Below are positions 38,710 to 49,697 of a DNA stretch of 64,000 nucleotides, one piece after another (position 1 is the stretch's first letter; the number at the start of each line of letters is the position of its first letter). The DNA is from Engraulis encrasicolus (Eukaryota; Chordata; Actinopteri; Clupeiformes; Engraulidae). The notes below the pieces were generated by a model. It was given only the letters and a program-made list of their open reading frames with translations, made no database searches and was not told the DNA's origin. The stretch is taken from positions 56,092,841-56,156,840 of the forward strand of contig NC_085869.1 in the NCBI RefSeq assembly GCF_034702125.1. Reading direction: 5' to 3'. The translations under genes were made by a program, and so were the position numbers.

Positions 38710-40370
38710 ACTCGAGCGGTGTGGTTAGGCTTACCACACCGGTGACAGACGAAGTTTGGGCGTGGGGTTGCTCTCAACGGCGCTGGTTGGGCTGCTGGGG
38801 CAAGGGGTGGTGTCCAGTGGTGAGGGGCGGGGGCTGGTGATGCTAGTCTTAGCTCAAGATGAGACAACTTAACCATCTGGTCCTCCTGATTGCGAGCCAG
38901 CCTCTGTATCATCTCTGTCAGCTCAGACAATTGAGTACTTTGGCTGTTTCCCACATTTTCACTTTCCTCTGGCATAACATGAACTTGGTTTACCACCTTC
39001 TTGGCTCTGTTCTGGGGCTGAAATGTTTTGCTTTCTCGTGCCAGGTTGCGGAGCTCAGCTTGCAGCTCTCGGAAACTGCTGAAACGGGGTGTCATGGGCG
39101 CTATCCTCATGTACACATCTTCCTCGGTGAGGCCTCTCATAAACTGACGGGTGAGCTTACTGTTGCGATCAGGGAAGGGCCTGCCACCTCTCTGTTTCTC
39201 CTCCACATCCCGTAATTTGGACTCCAGGGCAATGGCATAGGAGCAAGCGGACTCACCAAAGTTCTGGCTCCGCTCATAAAAATCAGCTAGTGGGTCCAGT
39301 GAGCCTTGTGTGTCACCGTACTCTGCTCTCAGTTCCTCAAAGGCCTTCTCTGGGGTCTGGGTATGGGCAGGCAGGTTCAGAACCAACTTTCGGGCCTCAC
39401 CACTCAGGTGCCTCACCACTGTGGAAAAACGCAGGTGCAGAGGGAGTTCAATTGCTTCCAACAGGTACTGCATGTCATGTATCCAGTCCTCCACTAGGGT
39501 CTTACATTCGGGGGTTCCAGTGAAAACTGGGACATTTTTCACTTGATGGGTTTGCCTGAAACCGCCATAGGCTGACACTGGGAGGCTTTGGCTGGCCATG
39601 GCATGAGCAGGGACAACTGACTGAGGCACATTTGGAGTCGTGTACAGACTGGGTAATGTGGTGGGGCTGGCATGTACACCAGCAGTGATAGGCTCTGGGG
39701 CTACATGGGGGCTGTACGTGTTTGAATGTGGGGCGCTCACATGAGGATTGGAGAGGGGCAAAGACTCAGGATAACCTGGACTCAGAGCAGTATACGAAAA
39801 ATGCGCTTGGGGAGGCCGTGTTGTAATGGCAGGGGTGCTTGCACTGCTGATTGGCAGTGGCGTTTGAAAGCGTGGGCCAGGCAGCTGGGTTGCAGGGCTG
39901 GAGTGTGGGTAATTCTGAAACACCTGCGAGTTTGATTCAATAGACTGGGCTGCATAGGGGTAAGCAACTGGGGAGGGCTTTGCGAACAGGTAGGAGGCTA
40001 ATGGTACAGTGCTGGCAGTAGATAAGATGTTTTGTAGAGGCACAAGGCCTGTGGAGCCATGTGCGCTGAGGCTTGGAAAAGAAGCACCCGCTGTTTGCTG
40101 TGCCAAACTGCTTGCATTAGTGATGGGGCTAGTGTCAAGGCAGAGTGGGGGTACCTGTACTGGAGCCCTGGAGCTGAGCAGCCTGGGTGGAAGGGCTGAG
40201 GTGATGTGCTGATCTGTGTAGGATGGACGCACGAGGGGTGGGGTGGAGTGTCGGAGTGGCAGCACATCAGCAGCTGGGGGTAAGAGGCTAGGCATAACAG
40301 TGGAGGGGGACTGCAACTCAAGTGCTGGGTTAGTGTAATTCTGTGTCATTTTGCTATATGTAATATGCAA
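38607..40370 (-). CDS. Gypsy gag-like protein (587 aa)
   Basis: The first 250 or so residues are Ser/Thr/Pro-rich and low complexity. A helical capsid-like region follows (about 275-450, including LEDWIHDMQYLLEAIEL-type and FYERSQNFGES segments). One CCHC zinc knuckle (CX2CX4HX4C, residues about 542-555) lies near the C-terminus. This is the arrangement of Ty3/gypsy Gag. The frame appears intact. Assignment as Gag rests on its position before protease and on the knuckle. Confidence 0.88.
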   Translation of the reverse strand: MHITYSKMTQNYTNPALELQSPSTVMPSLLPPAADVLPLRHSTPPLVRPSYTDQHITSALPPRLLSSRAPVQVPPLCLDTSPITNASSLAQQTAGASFPSLSAHGSTGLVPLQNILSTASTVPLASYLFAKPSPVAYPYAAQSIESNSQVFQNYPHSSPATQLPGPRFQTPLPISSASTPAITTRPPQAHFSYTALSPGYPESLPLSNPHVSAPHSNTYSPHVAPEPITAGVHASPTTLPSLYTTPNVPQSVVPAHAMASQSLPVSAYGGFRQTHQVKNVPVFTGTPECKTLVEDWIHDMQYLLEAIELPLHLRFSTVVRHLSGEARKLVLNLPAHTQTPEKAFEELRAEYGDTQGSLDPLADFYERSQNFGESACSYAIALESKLRDVEEKQRGGRPFPDRNSKLTRQFMRGLTEEDVYMRIAPMTPRFSSFRELQAELRNLARESKTFQPQNRAKKVVNQVHVMPEESENVGNSQSTQLSELTEMIQRLARNQEDQMVKLSHLELRLASPAPAPHHWTPPLAPAAQPAPLRATPRPNFVCHRCGKPNHTARVCRAVLPPLSPAGAPQPTTPVEKPTPQSAQTLNA

Positions 40371-40845
40371 AGAGCAAATGAAATGTCATAGAACTTTAAG
40401 ATAAAAGTGAATGTGTGTGTGCCAACAAAAATGAAAAACCCCTATTGGTAATTAACTAGAATAAATACCAGTAGAGTAGGCAATTATAACAGACCTATTA
40501 AATATGTCTAAAGAGACTAAATTAAAGTATCTTGTCTATTCACTGCAGCATTCAATTTAAAGGGTAATTAAATATCAGTTAGCTACAGGCACAACAGTAT
40601 ATAAAACCCCAAAACCATCAAATATCATTAAAAGATCATCATGTCACTCAGAATTACTGAAAATACACAGAAAAATCATCAACTTGCAATATAAAAAATG
40701 TAGATTCATAAACTCTTTAAATAATATAAAGGGATGAAGATCAAGAAATCACTGGAAAAGTCCATTTATCAGATAAACAGTTCAATGGTCAATATCCGAT
40801 ACCGGTATGATAAACGATAACGTCCTCAGAAATCCAACTTCACCA

Positions 40846-40863
40846 TCCACGGGCACGGCACCA
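40846..40863 (-). other. Primer-binding site of the gypsy element
   Basis: Two bases inside the 5' LTR, the minus strand reads TGGTGCCGTGCCCGTGG. The first ten bases fit the 3' end of a histidine tRNA as I recall it; the match beyond that is poor, so the primer tRNA is tentative. Confidence 0.5.
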
Positions 40864-40865
40864 TA

Positions 40866-41531
40866 TGTAACCCTTTGAAGCGCACTCCCGCGTTCGCCTG
40901 CCGGCTCTGGCACCTCTGCTCGCCCTCTGCGTTGGGTTACTGTTGTTAGTGGTGGCGGACAGGAGGCACAGTCGGTTGGGGAAAACACTCAGACGGACAC
41001 GGAAGGGGTTCGGGATCGATGGGTTGGTTTTAATGATGAATTCAAGAGGGTTAACAGGATCTATAGGGTTGATTGACAAGACTCGCATCAGTTTTCAAAC
41101 GCTAAAAACACGTTACTGTAAGATGCTAACACATTTTCATACAAACTCCCATTGACGTTAGCATTCATTTTCATTCATACTGGATCGTTAAAAATACAAA
41201 AAAATACAAGCGCTACATTCACAAATCACTCAGCTTCTAAGAGCTTAATATTCCAACATATAAAGTAGCTCAACAAAACGAACTTTCAATGGTTCATATT
41301 TCACGTATTTCATACTTTAGATCTGAGGAAAAAGTTTGTTGCTTACCTATAGGGTTGATTGACAAGACTAAGGGAAATGGCGAACGAACTACAAACAAGT
41401 GTCAACCCTACGGGAAAACAGAAGGGCCAAAAGGCGATTCCAAAATATAAAACTCCTAGCGAAACATTGTCAAACAGCGACACCTAGTGGCGCAGCTTTA
41501 ACACCAACATACACTTACTCAATACCTTACA
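40866..41531 (-). repeat. 5' LTR of the gypsy element
   Basis: 666 bp, the same length as the 3' LTR and about 99.7% identical to it by eye. It carries the promoter for the minus-strand element, although no TATA box could be placed with confidence. Confidence 0.93.
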
Positions 41532-41644
41532 TCTACATTTTGTTAATATAATTATTAATAAACACCAACACTCCATAATAATGTGGAAAATCTAATCACC
41601 ACCTACACTTAGTCACCTTTTGTGCGTAATGGCTGCATTTACAG

Positions 41645-42324
41645 AATTTGAAAAGCCACCCGGAATCCCAGCTCGGTTTGAGAGTGTTTTTCCCTTACGC
41701 TGTCTAAAGGACAAGTTGCACAGTATATGTAGACATTTTACTATGTGTGCTTGTTACTTCATTTGTGAAAAATATCCCATCTAGTTCATATTTAATGAAT
41801 TGCAAATCACCATCTACACTTAGTTAAATTGTGTTGTGTACTGGTTACATTTCCAGAAGTGGTGAAGCCACTAGCAACCCCAGGTTGGTGTGAGAGTGTT
41901 TGCACCTTGGGTTGTCTTTGTTGTTGAGCTGTCTGAAGTACCTGGTGTCCTCTCTCTGTCTGTTCGCTTCTTTAGTTGCGGTAAAGATACAGTCTACATA
42001 TTTTAGTTATAAATAGTAATAATATGAAAATCATATCACAACCTAAACTTAGTAACCTTCTTGTGTGTAATGGCTGCATTTGCAGAAGTTGCAAAGCCAC
42101 GCACAACCCCATGATGGTTTGAGAATGTTTGCACCTTGTGGTCTCTAGGACAAGTGTTGTCCTCTGTCTCTGTCTGTTTGCTATTTCAGTTGTGGCAAAT
42201 ATTTGTTTACATATTTTGGTTAGCACATGGTACACGTTAGCCTATGGTACACGTCTTTCTAATGTTTGTTCATGGTTGTAATTGTTGCAATTATCAGACG
42301 TGTCAAAGCCACTAGCGACTAATA
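41645..42324 (+). CDS. PEVK-like micro-exon unit 3, part after the gypsy insertion
   Basis: Class d 41857-41883 (EVVKPLATP) and class f 42298-42324 (DVSKPLATN, donor GTAGAG) keep usable sites. Class c 41645-41671 has a dead donor (CAGCTCGG, as in unit 2), and class e 42086-42112 has a dead donor (GATGG for GTTGG). The introns closely match unit 2, so units 2 and 3 are a recent duplication. After 42330 the repeat homology ends. Confidence 0.7.
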
Positions 42325-43369
42325 GTAGAGTCTTTTAAAGGTTTTACCGTTACAGAAGTGACCAGTACCAGACTTTGCATGGTCTTTCTTTGGGATATAT
42401 GCTGCAATTCTAGCCTATAAGCCCTCGGAAAATTCATTCTACCATGTCATATACAATATGGCATGTGTTAATGCATTACATTGTTATTACATTACATTAT
42501 ACTTATACTTAGCTGAAAATGTCAAACCCAGCAGAGAATAAGCAAGGGCAGTGGTAGCCTGCTTGACCAGATTGATGAAACTACAAAAATGTACATAGTG
42601 TGAAAGTATGGGTGAGTCTGTGCTTACATGCTTGACAGCAAATTTAACATTGTGAACTATTTGAGAAGATTCTTCTGAATTAAAATGAGCATTTCCCACA
42701 CGAAAACTATGGTGAGAATAGACTGCTGCTAATGCTCACTCAACAGCATAGTGCAAAATTGTATCCAAGGTAGCAGCTTCTCCATCCTCTAATTTCCATA
42801 ACATATATTTTTTTTATTTGCATGAGAGAGGGTAAAAGACAGGACTTCTCCATATGTATGAAGTACCCATACGATCACCAATTTCTACATTTTCACAAGG
42901 TGCATTGTGCATAATAGTGAGTGCATTTCAGTTATCTTTAAGAATGGCATTACAAATTACTCAATATACATGTAGGCTATATCTTCAGTTCAAATTAAAT
43001 GGAAATGATTTCTAAGTTTGTGTTGAGTAAGTCGGCAGAGGTCAATTGTTTTTTTCCCGAATTTGCAAACAAGTCCACACCTAGTACTTGTGTCACAAGT
43101 TGTATTACAGTTAGCTCAGTAATCATTGAGTACTTCAATTGCTACTTCAAAACTGACAACTGATGGACAACATGCCTTTGCCACCCTTACCCATAGGAGA
43201 ACTATCTATATCAAACAACAATTCTCATATGGTATATACTATAAAAGTGAATCGTTACTCATTTCCTTGATATGCAAGCCACACAAATAGTCCGGGCGGA
43301 AGGATAGCCTACCATGAGGCATCATTGAGGCATTATACATACGCATATATTTATATATTGAATATTTAA

Positions 43370-45125
43370 CCCTATAAGACCTGAACCATGAAAGCATAGA
43401 CAGAAAATTCTAATTTCTTGGAATTTGCCTCAATATTGGTCCGTTATAAGAAATGTAAAAAAGGGTCAGATAAGAGATATTTAATGCATCATATATGATG
43501 CATCAGGCTTTAAATAGTTGACCAGACCAATTTCATTTCTTAATTTACAGAAGTTGTCAGACAATTTAATTTGAGGACTATCTTTAAATATTTAGTGAGA
43601 TCCTGCCATTTTTTTTAGCCTGTCCTTGTTTTAGCAGGACCATATTTTACATTTTCCACAGCCTGGTTGGGTAATTTTTTTAAAATCTATATAAAAACAT
43701 AGCTGATCGAATGCTTATCAACCTATTTATGAGTGTAATATAGATCATTATTCATTTTTGATGTGGAATTTGAATATATGGCTCAATTACTACAATTGGA
43801 CCATTTCTCCATTCACTTCAATGTTTTTTTTTATGAGATCATAATTTCAACATTTTGCATTACATTTTCAAAATTGCAAGTAAAACCTGTTTCTTAAGGC
43901 AATATCTTTGTCTTGAAGGAAAACAACTTTTGTGTTTTGTTAAATGATCGTAGTGGTATGCTTTGTAAGTTTCCCTATATTACTATGGCAAAATGCACTG
44001 ATGGCGGACTTCCTGTTAACACCGGATATTGCTTATTTGTTTCATCAGTTTTATCACGATCTCTCTGCAACACGTAAAAATATAAACTCTTCCTTGATTA
44101 ATTGCACAAAGTAAATGTTCAAGTTGAAGTATATAGAATTATATTTCAGAAATTTGTACACAAACCCTTTGCAATTTGACGATATCTCTGCTCCGGTCAA
44201 GGAAACCGCTTCTACCCCTGTGGTACTATGTTTTGCCGAGCTATGGTGAACTTGTTGTTGACCGCTGCTCTCTTGTGGCGGTTTCTGTGTACTGCAGGAC
44301 GTTTTGAAATGACACGCAAGATGTTTTTGAGATCGATTTTTTTTTGTGTCAGCAGGGAGAGGGCTTTGAATTTGATGAAACAAATATGATGCAACCGGCG
44401 CGATAGGGTTGAGGTCTCCTTACCATTGCCCAAGACATACAATATAATAACTAGAGTTGGAAAATTACAACAGAAGTTGAGCATCTCATGGATCCCCTTA
44501 GGGTCATAAATTACATTTCTTGTAGAGGTGCACCGTATATTCGGCAACCGAAAATATTCATCCGAAAGTGCAAAAAAAAAGACACACAGTGGTCACATAG
44601 TGCCTAGTGGTGACGCAAAATGATCCGAGCAGACAACGTGCTAGCTCAATGCTCACCATTGTTCTCAAAAGAGTAATACAAATGCAGAATAATTTGTTTT
44701 GAAGTTGTTTTGCTATCAAATGCAAAAATATGAAATGAATTTTAAAAAAATGACAATGACAAAAAACATTTATTTTCTTTGAAGAACATGTCAAACCTTT
44801 TAATGTAAGCCATAGATTTAAACAATATTTTAAAATAGTGAAAACCCTAACTTTTGATAACTGGATTGTAACATTCGGTTTTGGTATTCGGCCAAGTGAT
44901 TCATTATTATTTGGCTTTGGCCACAAATTTTCACTTTGGTGCATTTCTTTTTTGACTACAATTATTCCTAAATAGATAAATCAATCCCCACAAAATTAAA
45001 TCCGGACATGCAAAACATATGTACTGACAACCTTCTAGAAGGAAAAATGTTTCTGATGAAAATGACTGAAAATGCCACAAAATGGTGCCCGGAGTCATAA
45101 TTGACTCCACCCGGTCGCTTTAGTG
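43370..45125. mobile_element. Possible TTAA-type element, about 1.76 kb
   Basis: The left end is TTAA followed by CCCTATAAGACC. The right end is GGTCGCTTTAGTG followed by TTAT, so the termini are imperfect inverted repeats. The start resembles the element at 11139. No transposase was found, and the boundaries are tentative. Confidence 0.35.
44523..44946. mobile_element. Possible hAT-like MITE nested in the previous element
   Basis: Ends AGAGGTGCACCGTATATTCGG and CACTTTGGTGCATTTC, with imperfect inverted GGTGCA termini and internal CATTCGGTTTTGG / CAACCGAAAAT repeats. The ends are not certain. Confidence 0.35.
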
Positions 45126-45390
45126 TTATGCAGACATTTAAGATAGTAAACTACCATTAGGTAGGGATAAGTGATCTTGATTTATGCAATGGTTGCATTT
45201 TTAAAAGTGGTGAAAGAAGCCAGCAACCCCAGGTTGGTCTCAAAATATTCTATATTTGTCTTACCTTGAGCACCAGTAGCATTCTTATATGGGATTGATA
45301 CTCTGCCTCCCATGTCTTGTGGAAAACATTGGCATTCCAGACAGGAAAGCATCAGTTATCTTTGCTCATCTTGTTTTGTTTATTTTTCAG

Positions 45391-45417
45391 AGCATAAAAA
45401 GCCATCTGGACCCGCAG
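45391..45417 (+). CDS. Linker micro-exon EHKKPSGPA
   Basis: A 27-nt exon with acceptor TTTATTTTTCAG and donor GTTAGT. It encodes EHKKPSGPA. It is paired with Ig domain 5, 208 bp downstream. Confidence 0.72.
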
Positions 45418-45625
45418 GTTAGTGTCAGAATATTTAGTGTTTGAGAAGAAATACTTCTGTTATACTACTGTAAGAATGCAGAATGTTTGAAATAATGTTT
45501 TGAAGTGTTGTGCCTTAAGATTGATTAAGTAAAATTTAGACAATTAAATGACACACATATTTATATTTCAACAATATTTTATTTATTTTCTACTGGCGTA
45601 ATGTTTGAATTCTATTTCCTACCAG

Positions 45626-45910
45626 AGCCTCCTCACTTTGTTACCAAACTGAAGGATGTTACATTCACTTCAAACCAGAGGCTCTATCTGGAGTGCACCT
45701 TTTCTGGATATCCTGAGATGTTTGTCACCTGGTACAAGGACGGAAAGCAACTCTACGCCTCCTACCGCTTCAACACCAAACTCATTGGCAATAAATGCAT
45801 AGTGGAGGGCCTGTATGAGTGTGGCAAAGACACCCCTGGAGTTTACTCCTGTGAACTCAGCAATCAGTTCGGAACGGACACCTGCAAAGCAAATGTGTCT
45901 GTGAAAATGG
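45626..45910 (+). CDS. Exon encoding Ig domain 5
   Basis: A 285-nt exon (95 aa) with acceptor TCCTACCAG and donor GTCAGT. It encodes EPPHFVTKLKDV to ANVSVKM. Its cysteine set matches Ig domains 2-4 (core 24 and 76, extra 58, 66 and 87). The F-strand motif is KDTPGVYSC. It differs from Ig domains 6 and 7 mainly in the YPEMF segment and the SNQFGTDTC loop. Confidence 0.9.
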
Positions 45911-47332
45911 GTCAGTATTTTTTCTTGTCCCATCACTTAAAAAAAGAAAAATAGACAGCACAGTAAAAACCATTGGTCATTGGAATGGGAAATGCAAATA
46001 TATTTAGAGCCACAGTCACCCATTGAAAATGTAAACAATAGTGATCATAGATGGTAACCTAGAGTACCCTTCAGACAGGGCTGATACATTGGACAAATAC
46101 ACAGATAAACAGACCGACAGATGTATTATGGTCTTTGTGTCTAACTATTGAATCAAATCAAAACGAGGTTTTTCTATTGTTTCAGACATGGACATACTTT
46201 TACTTTTAGGTATGGGTGGTGGGGACATGTCCATACCACTTTTGAGGCTAACCTATTTATAATGCAAAAATAGCGTACCTGGACAATTAGTCATATTAAT
46301 GGATAAAATTATCCTTTATCTGACATGTTTAAGCATGTCACACATCAACATCAATGTGACCCTGTGATGAAGATGGAAGCTATACTGTTGAAAGATGTCA
46401 GGTAAAGGATAAAACTTTTATACAGTATGTTTGAAACAAAAGAAAAACCTAAGACTAAACAGACAAACAGACAGACAGGATAATTGCAGTACCTGGCCAA
46501 ACCGTCTCTGAGAGACTAGGTAACGACTTTGCTTTGCTAGAACTACACCTGAAGTTAGTATTAGATGATTCATTGGACCAATATACTGAGGACAAATGAC
46601 TCCCAAATCAAAACAATTTCTGTTATCTAAGATGAAATGTTTAAAGGGGTAATTTCAGTATTTTCTAAACTTCAAAGCCCCGTTTTCAGATAGAAATGAT
46701 ATACAATGGTTAAGATGGAAATGCCAATCCTTGCGAGAAGAGTCGATCTTCTTTATTCTATAGAAAGACTCTTGAGTGTAGTAGCAAAAGACCTATAAGT
46801 ATTTGCCCAGCTGATGCACTAGTTCTGAGGAAAGTTCAGCGAGCAGAATAGTCTGTTCTGCTGCAATTAATTCATGGTGATCAAACAGGCTTAATTGAAC
46901 TGAGCCCTGAGGAATGTCAGTAGACCGAAAGCTTGGCCGATTATTAAAAAGAACACAAAGGGGATTTAAGTGTGCAGACATTTTTCTTTCAATTTTACAC
47001 GGTTTTTGTTTATGTTTGGCACCTTCTAATCGAGAGTGTGGTGTGATCCGGTTAAACATAGATCAAACAGACTTAATTAAAACAGAATGACTATATTTAG
47101 CATTAGACACGTACTAAATACTGTTAACTCCGATTCTGCCCCTACTGGATGCACAAAAGACATTTGACCATGTTGAGTGGGACTACCTATTAAACATACA
47201 TCATAAAAAGCTTTCAGCATCCACATGTTATTCAGAGTATTTGCACCTTCATAGCCAATGCATGCACAGCCAATCCATAGACAATCTACAAAGCAGCCAC
47301 TCAACATGTTTTGTGCAACTTTTTTTTTTCAG

Positions 47333-47359
47333 AACCGAAAAAGTGCACTGGACCTCCAG
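47333..47359 (+). CDS. Linker micro-exon EPKKCTGPP
   Basis: A 27-nt exon with a strong acceptor (CTTTTTTTTTTCAG) and donor GTTGGT. It encodes EPKKCTGPP. The cysteine is shared with the exon at 49106 but absent from those at 27003 and 45391. Confidence 0.75.
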
Positions 47360-47633
47360 GTTGGTGTGAGAATATCTAGTCTTTCATAAACAATAGCTGT
47401 GTTGCTTACAAATGACCTGAATAATGATTTTGATATCGTATGGCTGTAAAGCTTTCCAGTTAAAACCCCAGCAGATAGAGTAAATAGACATATAATCTTT
47501 TTCTTTGAGAATCAATACTTCTGCGGCATATGAATGATTGAAAAAATGACTTGGGCATTCTTGTGACATAAAACATAAAATGACACGTGGATCAATTGTA
47601 GTGTCGTAATGGTTGCATTTTGTTTCTTCCCAG

Positions 47634-47918
47634 CACCGGCTCACTTTGTTACCAAACTGAAGGATGTCACCTTCACTTCCAACCAGAAGCTCTTTCTGGA
47701 GTGCACCTTCTCTGGATCTCCTAAGATGTTTGTCACCTGGTACAAAGACGGAAAGCAGCTCTACGCCTCCTACCGGTTCAACACCAAACTCATTGGCAAT
47801 AGATGTACTGTGGAGGGCCTGTATGAGTGTAGCAAAGACACTCCTGGTGTTTATGCTTGTGAAGTCAGCAATAAGTACGGAACCGAGATCTGCAAAGCCA
47901 ACGTGTCTGTGAAAATGG
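47634..47918 (+). CDS. Exon encoding Ig domain 6
   Basis: A 285-nt exon (95 aa) with acceptor TTTGTTTCTTCCCAG and donor GTCAGT. The first codon formed at the junction is GCA (Ala), giving APAHFVTKLKDV. One change from its relatives is YECSKDT where the others have a Gly. The extra cysteines are all kept. A decayed class d micro-exon copy lies downstream at 48069-48094 (acceptor CTG). Confidence 0.9.
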
Positions 47919-49105
47919 GTCAGTATTCTGTTAGTGCCAAGTCCTTACGTGTAGTTACAATAATAAACCTACATGTATATTTTAAATCACCAGTCATACT
48001 CTCTCTGATAACTACGTTGCATGTGGACTATCACTTACAGATACATGTATTTCTGTAAACCTTTTCTGAAGTGGTAATGCCACCAGCATTCACAGGTTAA
48101 TTTCACAGTACTACACCTTCAGAGACAATATACTGTATGTGACACAAGCATTCTTATATGGGATTTCTACACTACCTGCTAGTTCTTATGGAAACCTGAA
48201 GACATTTTAGTCAGCAAGTCATCAGTGGTGATTCTGGACCAAAATCACCAGGGGGGCCGAATAGAGGCTAACATGTTTTTAGGGGGGTACATACCACCGC
48301 AGCAAAATTTGACAGACCTGCTCGAAATTAGCTGTTTCTCTGGTCTTCCCACTTATTGGCATGTGTTTCAGTAAAGTGAACATTGTTGTTTCATTCTATA
48401 AACTTCTGACAACATTTCCTCTGAATTTTGAATGAAAATATTGTCATTTAGAACATTTATTTGCAGAAAGTTACAGCACAAATGGTCAAAATAACACAAA
48501 AGATGCAATGTTTTCGAATCTTAAAAAGTTACGTTGTTTTAAAGTGAATATCATTTTCCTGGGATTTTTTGAGGTCTGAAAACATTGCATATTTTGTGTT
48601 TTTTGACCAAAACCCAGTGTTGCTTAAAACAACAGTTAGAACGTCTGCTTCAGGATCTGAAGCACATAAAAAGCATGAAATTAATTGTATTAAAAGCCAA
48701 GGCCCTCATCTTGTACTCCTAAAGCTGATGAGCCTAAAGCTACAGTACATCATGCAGCTCCTGGCGCTAGGCTCAGTGTTGCACTATACCGTATCCAGCA
48801 TCAATGGGTTTATCAACATACCTATTTTGTACTTAATTTAACCGTTAAAGTGAAATTAACTACATGTCTTGTTTGAATTGTGCTAAACCAAGAACCATTA
48901 TGGCAAACATACAGTATATTGGCAAGACATTCAGCTTTTATACAGTATTTTTGTTGTATCACTGGCTGCTCTGCACAGGGGCCATAGCAAGGACAATTGT
49001 ACAGGGGCCCTGGCCCACCCTGGCCCCTGTCTAGATATGCCCATGCAAGTCATTCCTTGGTATCACTGAACATGTTTTGTGCAACTCTTTTTTCTTCTTC
49101 TTCAG

Positions 49106-49132
49106 AACCGAAACAGTGCGCTGGACCTCCAG
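49106..49132 (+). CDS. Linker micro-exon EPKQCAGPP
   Basis: A 27-nt exon with acceptor TTTTTTCTTCTTCTTCAG and donor GTTGGT. It encodes EPKQCAGPP. Both the exon and the first 80 bp of its intron closely match 47333, so linker and Ig exons were duplicated together. Confidence 0.75.
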
Positions 49133-49412
49133 GTTGGTGTGAGGATATTTAGTATTTCAGAAACAATATTTGTGTGGCTTACAAATGATTTGAAAAAAAT
49201 ATTTTGATTGTCTTATGGCTGTAAAGCTTTCCATTTAAAACCATAGCAGATAAATAGACACATAGTATTCGTCTTTAAGAGTCAATAATTATGTTGCCTA
49301 CGAATGATTGAAAGAATAACTTTCTTCTTGTCATTCTTGTGACATGTGGATCCCCTTTCCACAATGCATTGCTTTGCAGTGTCATAATGGTTCGATTTTT
49401 GTCTCTTTCCAG

Positions 49413-49697
49413 AACCTGCTCACTTTGTTACCAAACTGAAGGATGTCACCTTCACTTCCAACCAGAAGCTCTATTTGGAGTGCACTTTCACTGGATCTCC
49501 TAAGATGTTTGTCACCTGGTACAAGGATGGAAAGCAGCTCTACGCCTCCTACCGCTTCAACACCAAACTCATTGGCAATAGATGCATCGTGGAAGGACTG
49601 TATGAGTGTGGCAAGGACACCCCTGGAGTTTATGCTTGTGAAGTCAGCAATACACACGGAACCGAGATCTGCAAAGCAAATGTGTCTGTGAAAATGG
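49413..49697 (+). CDS. Exon encoding Ig domain 7
   Basis: A 285-nt exon (95 aa) with acceptor TTGTCTCTTTCCAG and donor GTCAGT. It encodes EPAHFVTKLKDV to ANVSVKM. It is nearly identical to Ig domain 6 except in the SNTHGTEIC loop. It is the last Ig domain before the second micro-exon array. Confidence 0.9.

Larger units (their letters stand above)
32735..41531 (-). mobile_element. Ty3/gypsy LTR retrotransposon, young, pol interrupted
   Basis: An 8.8-kb element on the minus strand with two 666-bp LTRs (TGTAACCC...CCTTACA), a 4-bp TCTA target duplication (32731-32734 and 41532-41535), a primer-binding site, a polypurine tract, and gag-pol in the order protease, reverse transcriptase, RNase H, integrase. 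That order defines the Ty3/gypsy group. There is no env. It lies in the intron between class b (32607) and class c (41645) exons, opposite to the gene's direction. Pol is broken by the element at 36314-37025, so this copy cannot make full-length Pol. Confidence 0.92.
42325..45390 (+). other. Intron with probable TTAA element; no intact exon
   Basis: About 3 kb, AT-rich. It holds the probable elements at 43370-45125 and 44523-44946. A decayed class b/d exon copy lies at 45205-45232: the acceptor reads TTAAAAG and there is one extra base, so it is unlikely to be used. Confidence 0.45.

Noticed and set aside
38607..40370. Gag-like frame considered as a domesticated host gene (PNMA/ZCCHC-like)
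   Set aside because: It lies between two near-identical LTRs with protease and reverse transcriptase following, so it is simply gag of a young retrotransposon.
42357..42371. Short exon-like string GAAGTGACCAGTACCAG after TTACAG
   Set aside because: No GT donor follows, and homology to the array has already ended.
44558..44944. 128-codon minus-strand frame
   Set aside because: It overlaps a probable hAT-like MITE, is AT-rich, and shows no domain or splice signals.
45205..45232. Isolated class b/d micro-exon copy before Ig domain 5
   Set aside because: The acceptor has become AAAAG without a usable tract, and one extra base would break the frame, so it is treated as a relic.
48069..48094. 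Class d-like micro-exon after Ig domain 6
   Set aside because: The acceptor reads TTTTCTG in place of TTTTCAG. The donor is intact, but the exon cannot be joined.
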